Shown in pieces: positions 21,390 through 30,464 of a stretch of DNA of 44,848 nt. A program made the position numbers and the translations under genes. Origin of the DNA: an uncultured Collinsella sp. GTDB lineage: Bacteria; Actinomycetota; Coriobacteriia; Coriobacteriales; Coriobacteriaceae. The DNA is taken from positions 1 to 44,848 of the forward strand of contig CABURU010000012.1 in NCBI GenBank assembly GCA_902494085.1. The letters are read 5' to 3'. A model generated the notes under the pieces. It saw only the letters and a list, made by a program, of their open reading frames with translations, was not told where the DNA came from and ran no database searches. How positions within the stretch are numbered: the first letter of the stretch is position 1; the number at the start of each line of letters is the position of its first letter.

Positions 21390-23054
21390 ATGAAAGAAAA
21401 ATTCCAATCGTTCGGAAAGGCAATGCTCGTTCCGATTACGCTCATTGCCATTTCCGGTCTCTTTTTGGGTATCGGTAGCGTTTTTACGACCGAACTGACC
21501 CTTGTGTCCCTTGGCGTTAATTGGGACTGGTATGCCGCTTCGCCGCTCTTTACGTTCTTCTCGGTATTTAAGGGTCTCGGCGAGGTAATCATTGGAAACC
21601 TCGGTGTTTTGTTTGCTGTCGGCTGCGCCTTCTCCTTGTCTCGCAAAGAGAAGGGCTGGGCTGCCTTTTCTGCCCTTGTCTGCTATCTCACCATGCTCAA
21701 GACGGTTGAGATTCTGCTTGGAGCAGCTGGCTTGGCTGCCGACAATACAACGGTGGAAGCTCTTCAGAAGGTCGGCCTTACGTCCATTCAGGCGAGTGAG
21801 CAGTCCGCACTCTACACTACCTCGCTCGGCTTTTTTGGCTACAGCTCTGGTGTCTTTGGCGGCATTATCGTGGGCTGCCTGGTCGCCTGGATCACCGGCC
21901 GCTTTTACAAGACCAAGCTTCCAACGGCGCTGGCGTTTTTTGCGGGCAGTCGAACGGTCCCCATTGTATCGCTGGTCGCCGGTGGCATCCTGGGCGGCAT
22001 TATGTACTTCGTCTGGCCCGTCATCGGTGGATGCTTCTCGGGTATTGCGACGTTTGTGAAAGGCTCCGGTCTGGTCGGTACGTTTGTCTATCGCTGGGTG
22101 CTCGAGAGCCTTGTGCCGTTTGGCTTGCATCCGTTGCTCGAGACGCCCATGTATTGGACTGAGCTTGGCGGCTCCATGGTCGTCGATGGAACGCGCGTGG
22201 TGGGCAATAGCGCCATTCAGCTTGCACAGCTCGCTTCTCCCAGCAGTGACAAGCTCTTGGTTAGGGCCTTCATGGCTGGCTATGGCATTAACGATTACGC
22301 GTTGTTCCCGGGCATCGCCCTTGCTATGTGGTCTTGTGCCAAGCCCCAGAACCGCAAGAAGGTTGCTGGTCTTTTAATCCCCACAGTGATTTCGACTGTT
22401 TTCTTTGGCGTTACGGAGCCTATTCTCTTTACGTTCCTGTTTGCCGCCCCCTGGCTCTACTTTGGCGTTTACGCTCCGCTTTCCGGACTGGGTGAAGTTC
22501 TCTCGGAGGCAATGGGCGTTTCGGTGTACCAGGGAAATATCAAGGACCTGATCCCATTCTTATTCCGCCCCGAGAAGCTTAATCTGCTTCCATACCTTAT
22601 CCTGCTCCCCGCCTTTTTCCTGGCAGCTTTCTTCCTCTTCCGGTTCTTTATTACTAAGTTCGATATCAAGACGCCCGGTCGAGACGATGGTGACGATATT
22701 GAGTTGATCAACAGCAGAGCCGAGTTCGAGGCAAAGGCCGCTGAGGCAAAGGGCGAGTCTGATGGCACTCCCGAGAAGGCAGTCCAGGGCCGTGCGACCA
22801 AGGACAGCGCGCTTGCTGTTGGCATTGTCGAAGCGCTTGGTGGAGCTGACAACATTGATGATCTTGACAACTGCATCTCACGTCTTCGCGTGATTGTCAA
22901 GGATGGTTCTAAGGTTGCAGACGACGAGGTGTTCACCAAGAATCTTGAAGCTATGGGCGTTATCCGCCTGAGCGACAAGGCAATCCAGGTCATTTACGGT
23001 CCTCGTGTCGGCGAAGTCGCTTCTGAGGTGCACGAAGTTCTCGGTGACGAGTAA
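21390..23054 (+). CDS. PTS sugar transporter IIBC, glucose/alpha-glucoside family
   Basis: This membrane permease phosphorylates its sugar during uptake. The 554-residue protein has a IIC domain (about 1-435, some ten helices; VTEPILFTFLFAAPWLYFGVYAPLSG includes the conserved sugar-binding TEP motif), a linker, and a C-terminal IIB domain with the phosphorylated Cys495 in NCISRLRV. No IIA domain is fused or adjacent; the IIA(Glc) at 16467 is the likely donor. GAGGAGGG lies before ATG 21390. The neighbours, an RpiR regulator and a GH4 enzyme, suggest a disaccharide such as maltose, sucrose isomers or another alpha-glucoside. That substrate is inferred. Confidence 0.93.
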   Translation: MKEKFQSFGKAMLVPITLIAISGLFLGIGSVFTTELTLVSLGVNWDWYAASPLFTFFSVFKGLGEVIIGNLGVLFAVGCAFSLSRKEKGWAAFSALVCYLTMLKTVEILLGAAGLAADNTTVEALQKVGLTSIQASEQSALYTTSLGFFGYSSGVFGGIIVGCLVAWITGRFYKTKLPTALAFFAGSRTVPIVSLVAGGILGGIMYFVWPVIGGCFSGIATFVKGSGLVGTFVYRWVLESLVPFGLHPLLETPMYWTELGGSMVVDGTRVVGNSAIQLAQLASPSSDKLLVRAFMAGYGINDYALFPGIALAMWSCAKPQNRKKVAGLLIPTVISTVFFGVTEPILFTFLFAAPWLYFGVYAPLSGLGEVLSEAMGVSVYQGNIKDLIPFLFRPEKLNLLPYLILLPAFFLAAFFLFRFFITKFDIKTPGRDDGDDIELINSRAEFEAKAAEAKGESDGTPEKAVQGRATKDSALAVGIVEALGGADNIDDLDNCISRLRVIVKDGSKVADDEVFTKNLEAMGVIRLSDKAIQVIYGPRVGEVASEVHEVLGDE

Positions 23055-23116
23055 AACGCGCAAGTGGCTTTCAATTGCATAGCGCAATTCCAGGGCTTGG
23101 CTTCCTATCGCATGAT

Positions 23117-23869
23117 TTAGGGGGCCAGGCCTTCTTGTTTTAGATTGTCAAGGCAGATACTCAATAGTTCTTCAAATGCGAGAATACAACTTCCGGTAAA
23201 GCAGTTAGGCTTAACGTTCTTAAGATCCATTGGGTGATCGTCATGTATCGTAAAGATCGCGTCTGCCGTCTTGGCGAGCTCGCTGTCTTCGTTGCCGGTA
23301 AACGCGAGGGTCGTAATGCCCGCGTCGTGGCATGCCCTTGCGGTTTCCAGGATGGCTTCTGTCTGGCCCGATTTGGATATGAGCATCATGCAGCTGAGCG
23401 TATTTCGGTTGGATTCGACAAACTGATCGGTTTCTAGGAAGTCCTGTATGACGGCCAAAAAGCCAAGTCCAACGAGCTTAGTCGCCATGTACTGCGCAAC
23501 GATGCGTGAGAAGCCCTCTCCGTTTACTCCGATCATTCTGTTGCGATGCAGTGCGGCGATGAATACGTCTACATCTCCGGTGTGACATACGAAGTGGACG
23601 CTACTGTCTTTGAGTGATTGATTCATTTCGCGGGAGACATGCTGAAGGTGCTTGAGATCGTACATCATTTCGCGGTAGCCACGGTAGCCGAGCTTTTTCG
23701 AAAGCCTGATGACTGTCGTCATGCTGGTAAAGCATGCCATGGCGACGGGTTTTATGCCAATATCATCGAGGGTGTCGATATTGTTGAGTAGGTATTCGAG
23801 TACGCTTTGCTCGGTTTCGGATAGCTTTGCGGCTGAGTAGAGCTTGGAAATCTGCTTTTTATCAACCAT
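23117..23869 (-). CDS. RpiR-family transcriptional regulator
   Basis: The 250-residue protein has an N-terminal RpiR helix-turn-helix domain (about 1-75: LSETEQSVLEYLLNNIDTLDDIGIKPVAMACFTSMTTVIRLSKKLGYRGYREM) and a C-terminal SIS sugar-phosphate-binding domain (about 95-240: IGVNGEGFSRIVAQYMATKL, MLISKSGQTEAILETA). It would sense a phosphosugar and control the flanking PTS and GH4 genes. It sits between them in the opposite orientation. ATG 23869 with AAGGA upstream was chosen; the longer frame overlaps GH4. Confidence 0.92.
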   Translation of the reverse strand: MVDKKQISKLYSAAKLSETEQSVLEYLLNNIDTLDDIGIKPVAMACFTSMTTVIRLSKKLGYRGYREMMYDLKHLQHVSREMNQSLKDSSVHFVCHTGDVDVFIAALHRNRMIGVNGEGFSRIVAQYMATKLVGLGFLAVIQDFLETDQFVESNRNTLSCMMLISKSGQTEAILETARACHDAGITTLAFTGNEDSELAKTADAIFTIHDDHPMDLKNVKPNCFTGSCILAFEELLSICLDNLKQEGLAP

Positions 23870-23980
23870 CGGTGCTTCCTTCCCGCCGGACGTGTGTGGC
23901 CGCTTCCGTTGCGTAAATAATAACTCCTTGGGGAATTCCTTTCCCGCCTTGCAACCGGGGCGGGAAGCGGCCCTCCATGC

Positions 23981-23995
23981 TGGATACAATATCCA
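23981..23995. promoter_or_regulatory. Palindrome in the rpiR-GH4 divergent region
   Basis: TGGATACAATATCCA is a perfect 6-bp inverted repeat with a 3-bp spacer. It includes TACAAT, a candidate -10 for GH4, 50 bp upstream of its start. A repressor such as the adjacent RpiR protein bound here would block that promoter. The match to any known RpiR operator was not checked. Confidence 0.45.
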
Positions 23996-24044
23996 AACAC
24001 AGGCGAACCATGCAATATTGAATGTGCTAATTGGGGGTTTCGAT

Positions 24045-25418
24045 ATGAAACTTACGGTCATAGGTGGCGGTGGCGTCCGCTCCATGTTTTTGGCAAAGAG
24101 CATAGCCCAGCAGGCGTCATCGCTTGGGATTGACGAACTTGTGTTTATGGACAATGATCCCGAGAAGCTGCGCATCTACGGTGGCCTTGCCGCCCATGTC
24201 TCGGGCATGCTTTGCCCCACGCTTAATTTTTCACTGACGGGCGATGCAGTCGAGGCCGTTAAGGACGCCGATTACGTGATCACGACGATTCGCGTCGGTG
24301 GGGACCATATGCGCGTTCGCGATGAGCGCATTGCTCTTTCGCATGGGGTTCTTGGCCAAGAGACGACTGGCGCAGCCGGCGTGTCTTTTGCCATGCGCTC
24401 CGTCCCTGCGCTTGCTTCGTATTGCGAGTTAATCAAGAAGTACGCAAAGCCGGACGTCAAGGTGTTTAACTTTACTAATCCCGCTGGCGTCGTATCTCAG
24501 GCCCTACGCGATATGGGCTATGATTTTACTTATGGCATTTGCGATGCCCCCTCGGGCATGTTGCATCAGTTTGCCGAGTATAAAGGCGTTGATCCCGCAT
24601 CGGTTCAGGGCGAGTGCTATGGACTCAACCACCTCTCGTTCTTCCGCAATGTGACGGTTGACGGCGAGGACATCATGTCCGACTTGATCCACGACGACGG
24701 GGCATATGCTCATACAGATCTTAGGTTCTTCGAGAAGGACCTCGTCCTAAATCGCGGATGCGTGCCAAATGAGTACCTATACTATTTCTACTATCGCGAG
24801 CGCGCCGTTGCCAACGTTCTCTCTTCGCCCCAGACGCGCGGCGAACTAATCGAAGAAATTAATCGAGAAATGACGAGCGAGCTTGCATCTATCGATATTG
24901 AGAACGACTTCGAAAAAGGCCTCGCGTGCTTTGAGAAGTGGTACGGAATGCGCGAAAACAACTACATGGCGGCCGAGACGGGTATTCATCGCGACAAGCC
25001 GTGGACGTTTGACGTGTACGGCAAAGATGCTGGCGGATACGCAGGTGTCGCGCTCCGCTTCATGGATATTGCTCGCTCTGGCAAGACGCAGCAGATGATC
25101 CTGTGCACCCCCAACAATGGCGCCATCCCCGGCCTTCTCGATACAGATGTCATTGAGTCAACGTGCGATATCTCCACCGATGGCTGCGTGCCGCATCGCG
25201 TCGAAGCCGATTCTGTGCCCGCGGGAAACCTCGAATTGATTCGTCGCGTCAAGTACTACGAGCGCACCGTGGCGCGTGGCATCGTTAACCGATCGAAGCG
25301 CGACATTGTCGAGAGCCTCGCGATGCACCCGCTCGTTAATTCGTACTCCTTGGCGAAAGATATCGCCGCGCAGTACTTTGAGCTTAACCGCGACTACATC
25401 GACGGCTGGACAGACTAG
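24045..25418 (+). CDS. GH4 family 6-phospho-glycosidase
   Basis: The 457-residue cytosolic enzyme belongs to glycoside hydrolase family 4, which cleaves phosphorylated disaccharides by an NAD+ and Mn2+-dependent redox elimination. The N-terminal Rossmann fold opens with KLTVIGGGGVRS; NPAGVVSQAL follows. The expected metal ligands are Cys166 in ICDAPSG and His196 in GLNHLSFFRN. GH4 includes alpha- and beta-glucosidases, galactosidases and galacturonases; the PTS neighbour of the alpha-glucoside type favours a 6-phospho-alpha- or beta-glucosidase. ATG 24045 with GGGGGT was chosen, since the longer frame overlaps rpiR. Confidence 0.93.
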   Translation: MKLTVIGGGGVRSMFLAKSIAQQASSLGIDELVFMDNDPEKLRIYGGLAAHVSGMLCPTLNFSLTGDAVEAVKDADYVITTIRVGGDHMRVRDERIALSHGVLGQETTGAAGVSFAMRSVPALASYCELIKKYAKPDVKVFNFTNPAGVVSQALRDMGYDFTYGICDAPSGMLHQFAEYKGVDPASVQGECYGLNHLSFFRNVTVDGEDIMSDLIHDDGAYAHTDLRFFEKDLVLNRGCVPNEYLYYFYYRERAVANVLSSPQTRGELIEEINREMTSELASIDIENDFEKGLACFEKWYGMRENNYMAAETGIHRDKPWTFDVYGKDAGGYAGVALRFMDIARSGKTQQMILCTPNNGAIPGLLDTDVIESTCDISTDGCVPHRVEADSVPAGNLELIRRVKYYERTVARGIVNRSKRDIVESLAMHPLVNSYSLAKDIAAQYFELNRDYIDGWTD

Positions 25419-25508
25419 TCTGGACGTTAAAACTAGAAATTATGGATGGGCGGACCGGCGTTTATATTGGCGCCCGTTCGCCCTGCTTAGTAAGAAAACG
25501 GGTATAGA

Positions 25509-26336
25509 GTGAACTTGCGAGAGAACTTCAATGTCTTTCTGGAATCGGGCGATCGGGCGAAGGAATGCCGGAGTGGCTGCACGATGGCGTTATATATCCC
25601 CTTGTTTGTTATGAGCGCGCTTCAAATTGGTGTATCAAACGTTGCAACTGAGCTCGCCTATATCAATCCGTCCATTACGCTTATTTGCACTGTGGTCGCG
25701 GCCTTTTTAAACCTGCTTCTATCGAATGTGGCTTTTTCATTATTTGCCGTCGACCGGTCCAAAGAGACGGTGCAACCTGCCCGAACCCCTCCGGTTTATC
25801 TCTTGGCCTCGACGGTTCCCCTCCAGATTTCTGGGGCGCTGCTAATTTATTTGGTTCACTTGATTTTATCGGCAATTGTAGTCTTTGCCTCGCTTGCGAG
25901 CAGTCAGCTCGGGGTGTTGTGCTCGCTTGTGGTGGCAGTAATCGTGACGCTTCTTTCCGCGTCGTTAGTATTCGTGTTAATTGAAGATGCGGACGTGGAG
26001 CAGAGGGGACTACGAGGCATTCGGTTTGCACCACGCTACATCATGCGTTCGGTCACGGTGCTTCGTTCCTCCTGGAGAGAAATCGCGCGTCCCGCAACGC
26101 TGCTGGTGGCATGGAACCTGGTTGCAAGTTGCGCTATCCAGGTTCTTGTTGGATGGGTAGTTTCGAGTGCGGCGCTGCCGTCGGCACTTTCAGTGACGGC
26201 GCTTGTGCATGAGGGACTTTATTATGGGGCGTTTGCTTATATGCTGCTTTTGCTAGTTCATTGTGCGGTTGCGAGTTGGCTCGAAATTGACGTGCTCATG
26301 GGGGTGTCCTTGTGCGTATCCGAGCAGGCGCGATAG
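25509..26336 (+). CDS. Uncharacterised multi-pass membrane protein
   Basis: I do not recognise this 275-residue protein. It has about six hydrophobic segments (near 27-45, 55-80, 95-125, 130-155, 195-220 and 230-258), a central charged stretch (IEDADVEQRGLRGIRFAPRY) and no signal peptide or known motif. The start is uncertain: the GTG at 25509 has a poor ribosome binding site, and the ATG at 25584 after GGAG is an alternative. It lies 90 nt after GH4 on the same strand with no terminator between, so it may belong to the sugar operon. Codon use is less G+C-biased than its neighbours. Confidence 0.65.
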   Translation: MNLRENFNVFLESGDRAKECRSGCTMALYIPLFVMSALQIGVSNVATELAYINPSITLICTVVAAFLNLLLSNVAFSLFAVDRSKETVQPARTPPVYLLASTVPLQISGALLIYLVHLILSAIVVFASLASSQLGVLCSLVVAVIVTLLSASLVFVLIEDADVEQRGLRGIRFAPRYIMRSVTVLRSSWREIARPATLLVAWNLVASCAIQVLVGWVVSSAALPSALSVTALVHEGLYYGAFAYMLLLLVHCAVASWLEIDVLMGVSLCVSEQAR

Positions 26337-26465
26337 CCCGAAGATGAAGCCGCGTTTTCGATATTGAGTTCCTGCGTACCTTGCTTTCTAAGCAGAATTG
26401 GCGCGCCGTCTGTTAACAATCGTTTTCCAAGAATTCTTTTGTTGCTCATTTTATAGACTTCTCAT

Positions 26466-26474
26466 TGCTATAAT
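26466..26474 (+). promoter_or_regulatory. Extended -10 promoter of the MFS gene
   Basis: TGCTATAAT is a perfect extended -10 (TGN-TATAAT) 37 bp before the start codon at 26512. No good -35 is seen at 17 bp, which is usual for this class. The flanking region (26390-26475) is distinctly A/T-rich. Confidence 0.6.
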
Positions 26475-26511
26475 CGCCCACCGCTCAAGATAATCGGAGA
26501 GGTTTTCCTAT

Positions 26512-27708
26512 ATGGCTCAAACAAAGCAAGACGGCATCACGCTCAGGCAGTGGCTCCCGCTCGTCGGGCTCACCTGCTGTGCGTTCGTGTTCAACACGTC
26601 GGAGTTTATGCCCATCGGCCTTTTGACTGATATTGCCGCGTCGTTCTCGCTCACCGAGGCCCAGGCGGGCATCATGATCTCGGTCTATGCCTGGGGCGTC
26701 ATGCTGCTGTCGCTGCCGCTCATGGTGTTCGCCTCGCGCTTTGAGTTCAAGCGGATGCTGCTGGGCGTGCTGGCCGTGTTCTCGCTCGGTCAGTTCCTGT
26801 CCGCTGTGGCGCCGACTTATCCCATCCTTGTCTGCGCGCGCTTGGTGGTCGCCTGCGCACATGCCGTGTTCTGGTCGGTCGCCTCGATCATGGCGTCGCG
26901 TCTGGTCGACACCCGCCATGGAGCGCTCGCTATCAGCATGATCGCCACGGGCTCGTCCATCGCGCAGATCTTTGGCCTGCCTCTCGGTCGCGCCATTGGC
27001 TTGGCCGTGGGCTGGCGCATGACGTTTGCCGTGGTCGGGGGCCTCTCAGCCATCGCGGTCGTCTACCAGGCAGCGGTGTTCCCGGCCATGCCGGCGGGTG
27101 AGCGCTTTACCGTCAAACAGCTGCCCGAGCTGCTCAAGAACCCGCTCCTCATCGCGCTCTACGCAGTCACGGTCTTCATGGCGACCGGCTATTACGCAAG
27201 CTACAGCTATATCGAGCCCTTCCTGGCGCAGGTCGCGCACGTCGATGCGGGCGCCATTACCATGACGCTGACGGCGTTTGGCTGCTCTGGTTTGCTCGGA
27301 AGCTGGTTGTTTGGCCGCCTGTTCGATGGGCATCGCTTCCCGTTCTTGGCTATCACGCTCTCCGGCGTGCCGGTGGCCCTGCTGCTCATGGGGCCGGCCG
27401 CATCGTCGCTCGTGACAGTGCTTGCCGTCTGCGCACTGTGGGGTTGCTGCGCCACGGCCTTTAACGTGGCGTTTCAGGCCGAGCTCATCAAGTGCACGTC
27501 GGCAGATTCGTCGGCCGTCGCCATGTCGATCTTCTCGGGCCTGTTTAACCTCGGTATTGGCACGGGCACCGCAATCGGCGGCGCCGTGGTTTCGGGTCCC
27601 GGTATCGCTTGGATCGGCTTCGCGGGCGGGGCGATTGCCGTCGTGGGCGTCATCCTCGCCATCACCGTGCTGTTCCCGGCCATACGCCGCGCAAGGCCCG
27701 TCGCCTAA
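26512..27708 (+). CDS. MFS transporter, SotB/AraJ sugar-efflux type
   Basis: The 398-residue protein has about twelve membrane helices of the major facilitator superfamily. The first helix carries FNTSEFMPIGLL, the hallmark of the SotB/YdeA/AraJ group of sugar and drug exporters, and GRAIGLAVGWRMTF follows helix 5. It would export sugars or sugar-like compounds by proton antiport; the substrate is unknown. GGAGAGG precedes the ATG. It has its own promoter and ends in a palindromic repeat, so it is a single-gene transcript between the PTS island and the amylase. Confidence 0.88.
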   Translation: MAQTKQDGITLRQWLPLVGLTCCAFVFNTSEFMPIGLLTDIAASFSLTEAQAGIMISVYAWGVMLLSLPLMVFASRFEFKRMLLGVLAVFSLGQFLSAVAPTYPILVCARLVVACAHAVFWSVASIMASRLVDTRHGALAISMIATGSSIAQIFGLPLGRAIGLAVGWRMTFAVVGGLSAIAVVYQAAVFPAMPAGERFTVKQLPELLKNPLLIALYAVTVFMATGYYASYSYIEPFLAQVAHVDAGAITMTLTAFGCSGLLGSWLFGRLFDGHRFPFLAITLSGVPVALLLMGPAASSLVTVLAVCALWGCCATAFNVAFQAELIKCTSADSSAVAMSIFSGLFNLGIGTGTAIGGAVVSGPGIAWIGFAGGAIAVVGVILAITVLFPAIRRARPVA

Positions 27709-27710
27709 TC

Positions 27711-27795
27711 ACGTCCCCTCATCAGTTGCGGTGAAATACGGACTGCTGGGCCCAATAAACCCGGCAAACAGTCCCTATTGCACCGCAACTTATTT
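27711..27795. repeat. TTGCGGTG palindromic repeat, copy 2 (likely terminator)
   Basis: AGTTGCGGTGAAATACGGACTG (27724-27745) split as outer AGTTGCGGTGAAATA and inner CGGACTG pairs with 27769-27790, two mismatches in 22; a smaller GCTGGG/CCCGGC hairpin sits inside. CTTATTTTGG follows. The outer arms match copy 1 at 18211-18271, but the inner stem differs while staying paired. Confidence 0.7.
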
Positions 27796-27861
27796 TGGGG
27801 GAGGGGATACAAGCTGGGCATACAATGGATGTCGTTGTGTTGAGCTTACCGGGAGGTTGCT

Positions 27862-29238
27862 ATGTGGGCATACGAGACGACGTTCTATCAGGTCTATCCG
27901 CTGGGCTTTTGCGGAGCTCCGCGCGAAAACGCCGCCCCCGTTGCCGAGGATGAGCTCGCCCAGGCCGCCGATGTCGAACCCAACTCCGATGCTCCTATCA
28001 TGAAGATTGCCCAATGGGCCGACTACCTGCAAAAACTCGGCGTTGGCGCTGTGCTCATCAACCCGCCGCTCGAGTCCGATAGTCACGGCTACGATACACG
28101 CAGCCTGCGCCATATCGACCGTCGCCTGGGTGGGGACGCCGACTTTGCCGCCGTGTGCGACACACTGCATGCTCACGGCATCCGCGTGGTGCTCGACGCC
28201 GTCTTCAACCACGTCGGCCGCGGCTTTTGGGCCTTCCGCGATGTGCAGGAGCGTAAGTGGGACTCGCCGTACAAGGACTGGTTCCACATTAGCTTTGATG
28301 GCGACTCCTGCTACGGCGACGGCTTTTGGTACGAGGGTTGGGAAGGCCATTTTGAGCTCGTGAAGCTCAACTTGCAAAACCCTGCCGTGGTCGATTACCT
28401 GCTAGAGTCCGTGCACCGCTGGGCCGAGGTCTTTGGCGTCGACGGCCTGCGCCTGGACGTTGCCTATATGCTCGACCGCGACTTCATGCGTCGTCTGCAT
28501 AGCTTCGCCCGTGAGCTCAAGCCCGACTTCGTGCTGATCGGCGAGACGCTCCACGGCGACTACAACCAGATCGTCAACGACGAGATGCTCGACTCCTGCA
28601 CCAACTACGAGTGTTACAAGGGCCTGTACTCCAGCTTTAACTCGGTCAACATGTTCGAGATTGCGCACTCGCTGCACCGTCAGTTTGGCGGCGACCCCTG
28701 GTGCATCTACCGCGGCAAGCACCTGCTGTCGTTTGTCGACAACCACGACGTGCCGCGACTGGCAAGCATCCTCACTGACAAGTCGTGCCTGCGTCCCGCC
28801 TATGGCATGCTCTTTGGCATGCCGGGCATCCCGTGCGTCTACTATGGCAGCGAGTGGGGAATTGCCGGCGAAAAGGGCGGCCCCGATGGCGACTGGGCGC
28901 TGCGCCCTGCGCTCGATGAGCCTGCGCCCAACGAACTGACGGCGTTCATCACGCAGCTCGCACACCTTCGTTCGGCCGACGACGCGGCGGCCCGTGCTCT
29001 CAACTACGGTGCCTATCGCAATGTGGTGATCCAGAACAAGCAGCTGCTGTTCGAGCGCGCCTGCGACGACGCGACGGTGCTCGTGACGGTCAATGCCGTG
29101 AACGAGCCCTATACCTTTGGAGCCGGCGAACTCAACGGCTCCTTCGTCGACCTGCTTGCCGACGATGCGCCCACGGTCGAGCTGACAGGCTCCCTTGAAC
29201 TTGCGCCCTATGAGGTGCGTTATCTGCTGAGGGCCTAA
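27862..29238 (+). CDS. GH13 alpha-amylase family enzyme
   Basis: The 458-residue protein is a glycoside hydrolase family 13 enzyme without signal peptide, so it works in the cytosol on imported maltodextrins or related glucosides. The four conserved regions are DAVFNH (112-117), GLRLDVAYML with nucleophile D199, GETLHGDY with acid/base E228, and FVDNHDVPR with D296. It is short and lacks the N-terminal domain of neopullulanases; the insert RENAAPVAEDELAQAAD near 21-37 is unusual. GGGAGG precedes the ATG. The DNA glycosylase gene starts 4 nt after its stop, so they are co-transcribed. Confidence 0.92.
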   Translation: MWAYETTFYQVYPLGFCGAPRENAAPVAEDELAQAADVEPNSDAPIMKIAQWADYLQKLGVGAVLINPPLESDSHGYDTRSLRHIDRRLGGDADFAAVCDTLHAHGIRVVLDAVFNHVGRGFWAFRDVQERKWDSPYKDWFHISFDGDSCYGDGFWYEGWEGHFELVKLNLQNPAVVDYLLESVHRWAEVFGVDGLRLDVAYMLDRDFMRRLHSFARELKPDFVLIGETLHGDYNQIVNDEMLDSCTNYECYKGLYSSFNSVNMFEIAHSLHRQFGGDPWCIYRGKHLLSFVDNHDVPRLASILTDKSCLRPAYGMLFGMPGIPCVYYGSEWGIAGEKGGPDGDWALRPALDEPAPNELTAFITQLAHLRSADDAAARALNYGAYRNVVIQNKQLLFERACDDATVLVTVNAVNEPYTFGAGELNGSFVDLLADDAPTVELTGSLELAPYEVRYLLRA

Positions 29239-29241
29239 TTC

Positions 29242-29811
29242 ATGACTGCGCCGGACGAGGGCTATCAGCATATTGAGCATGGGTTTGAGCCCGTGTTTGA
29301 CGAACGCTCGCGCGTTTTGGTGCTGGGGTCGTTTCCCTCGGTGCTCTCGCGTGCCAATGCCTTCTACTATGGCAATCCGCAGAACCGCTTTTGGCGCGTG
29401 ATGGCCGCGTGCCTTGGTGCGCCCGTGCCGCCCAACGAGGGAGACTCTTTGGCGAGCGGCGAGCCCGTGACGCTTGACGCCTCGATTGCCGCCAAGCGGG
29501 CTATGCTGCTGAACGGCGGCGTGGCCCTGTGGGACGTGATCGAGAGCTGCGACATTAAGGGCTCGAGCGATGCGAGCATTCGTAACGTTGTGCCGGCACA
29601 TATCGAGCGCATTACCGGCGCAGCTCCCATTGAGCAGGTGATATGCAACGGTGGTACAGCTGGCCGGCTCTACAAGCGCTATCTACAAGAGCGCACCGGG
29701 CTGCCGGCCATCGTTCTGCCGTCGACAAGTCCCGCCAATGCGGCGTGGCGTCTGGAACGCCTTGTCGAGCGCTGGAGTGAAGCCGTTGATTGGCAGGCTT
29801 TTTCGATTTAG
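29242..29811 (+). CDS. Hypoxanthine-DNA glycosylase (UDG family 6)
   Basis: The 189-residue protein has the uracil-DNA-glycosylase fold with VLVLGSFPSVLSRANAFYYG followed by NPQNRFW near residues 26-52 and LPSTSPANAAW near 158-168. These motifs fit the deoxyinosine-removing family rather than classical UDG or Mug. It would excise deaminated adenine from DNA. It lies 3 nt after the GH13 gene and its stop overlaps, tail to tail, that of the minus-strand gene at 29808. Confidence 0.88.
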   Translation: MTAPDEGYQHIEHGFEPVFDERSRVLVLGSFPSVLSRANAFYYGNPQNRFWRVMAACLGAPVPPNEGDSLASGEPVTLDASIAAKRAMLLNGGVALWDVIESCDIKGSSDASIRNVVPAHIERITGAAPIEQVICNGGTAGRLYKRYLQERTGLPAIVLPSTSPANAAWRLERLVERWSEAVDWQAFSI

Positions 29812-30464
29812 CAGTTTGAGTGCTCGGCAAGATGCCTCATAACGGCGTGCCAGATCGGTGTGGGCAGCGCAGACGTGGCGCGCACCATGCCGTCGGTGTC
29901 GACGCCACCCGTTGCGGCGCCACCGAGCTTCTGCGCGTGTTCGACGGAACACCCCATGCGAACGGCGCCCACGAGCTTGTCCATGGCCTCCGAAAACGGT
30001 CGCCGCAAGAGTCCCATGCGCGGGGAGCGACGAAGCGCTGCGATGCCGCTGCCGGCGCAGATGGCAACGCCGCCACACCACAATTGGTCATGGCGCTCAC
30101 ATGCCTTGTGCAGGCGAACGGCGGTCCCACGCGCCTGCTCAGTGCTCTCTTGTGCGGCTCGAATCGCGGCATAGACGCGCGTTCCCGTACCGCCAAAGCG
30201 CTCAAGCGCCTGCTCGATGGCTGTCAACGTCTCATCGTCAGCCACATCTTCAATGGCCAGCACGATGCCGTCTGCAACGTTGTCGGCATCATCCGCCTCC
30301 AAATCAACCGGGCGGGGGAGCGCGGTGCCAGAAAGCTGAGCATAGGCGGCGATGGCATCCTGCAGGTCCCAGAGCAAAAACTCAAGATCGGCGCTATTGG
30401 GAATGCTGATATACGCAATGGTTTGCAACGTTTTTGGTACATCGCCGCGTGCGGTCGTCTCCAT
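29808..30464 (-). CDS. Uncharacterised protein
   Basis: The 218-residue product has no signal peptide and no motif that I recognise with confidence. Residues about 125-190 (LWCGGVAICAGSGIAAL, SPRMGLLRRPFSEAMDKLVGAVRMG) faintly recall NAD(P)H-dependent flavin reductase or flavodoxin-like proteins, but the N-terminal flavin-binding segment is not evident. The N-terminal third is acidic. Its 3' end overlaps the glycosylase gene by 4 nt. Codon use is normal, and a ribosome binding site (AAAGGAGG) lies before the ATG at 30464, so it is probably a real gene. Confidence 0.65.
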   Translation of the reverse strand: METTARGDVPKTLQTIAYISIPNSADLEFLLWDLQDAIAAYAQLSGTALPRPVDLEADDADNVADGIVLAIEDVADDETLTAIEQALERFGGTGTRVYAAIRAAQESTEQARGTAVRLHKACERHDQLWCGGVAICAGSGIAALRRSPRMGLLRRPFSEAMDKLVGAVRMGCSVEHAQKLGGAATGGVDTDGMVRATSALPTPIWHAVMRHLAEHSNC

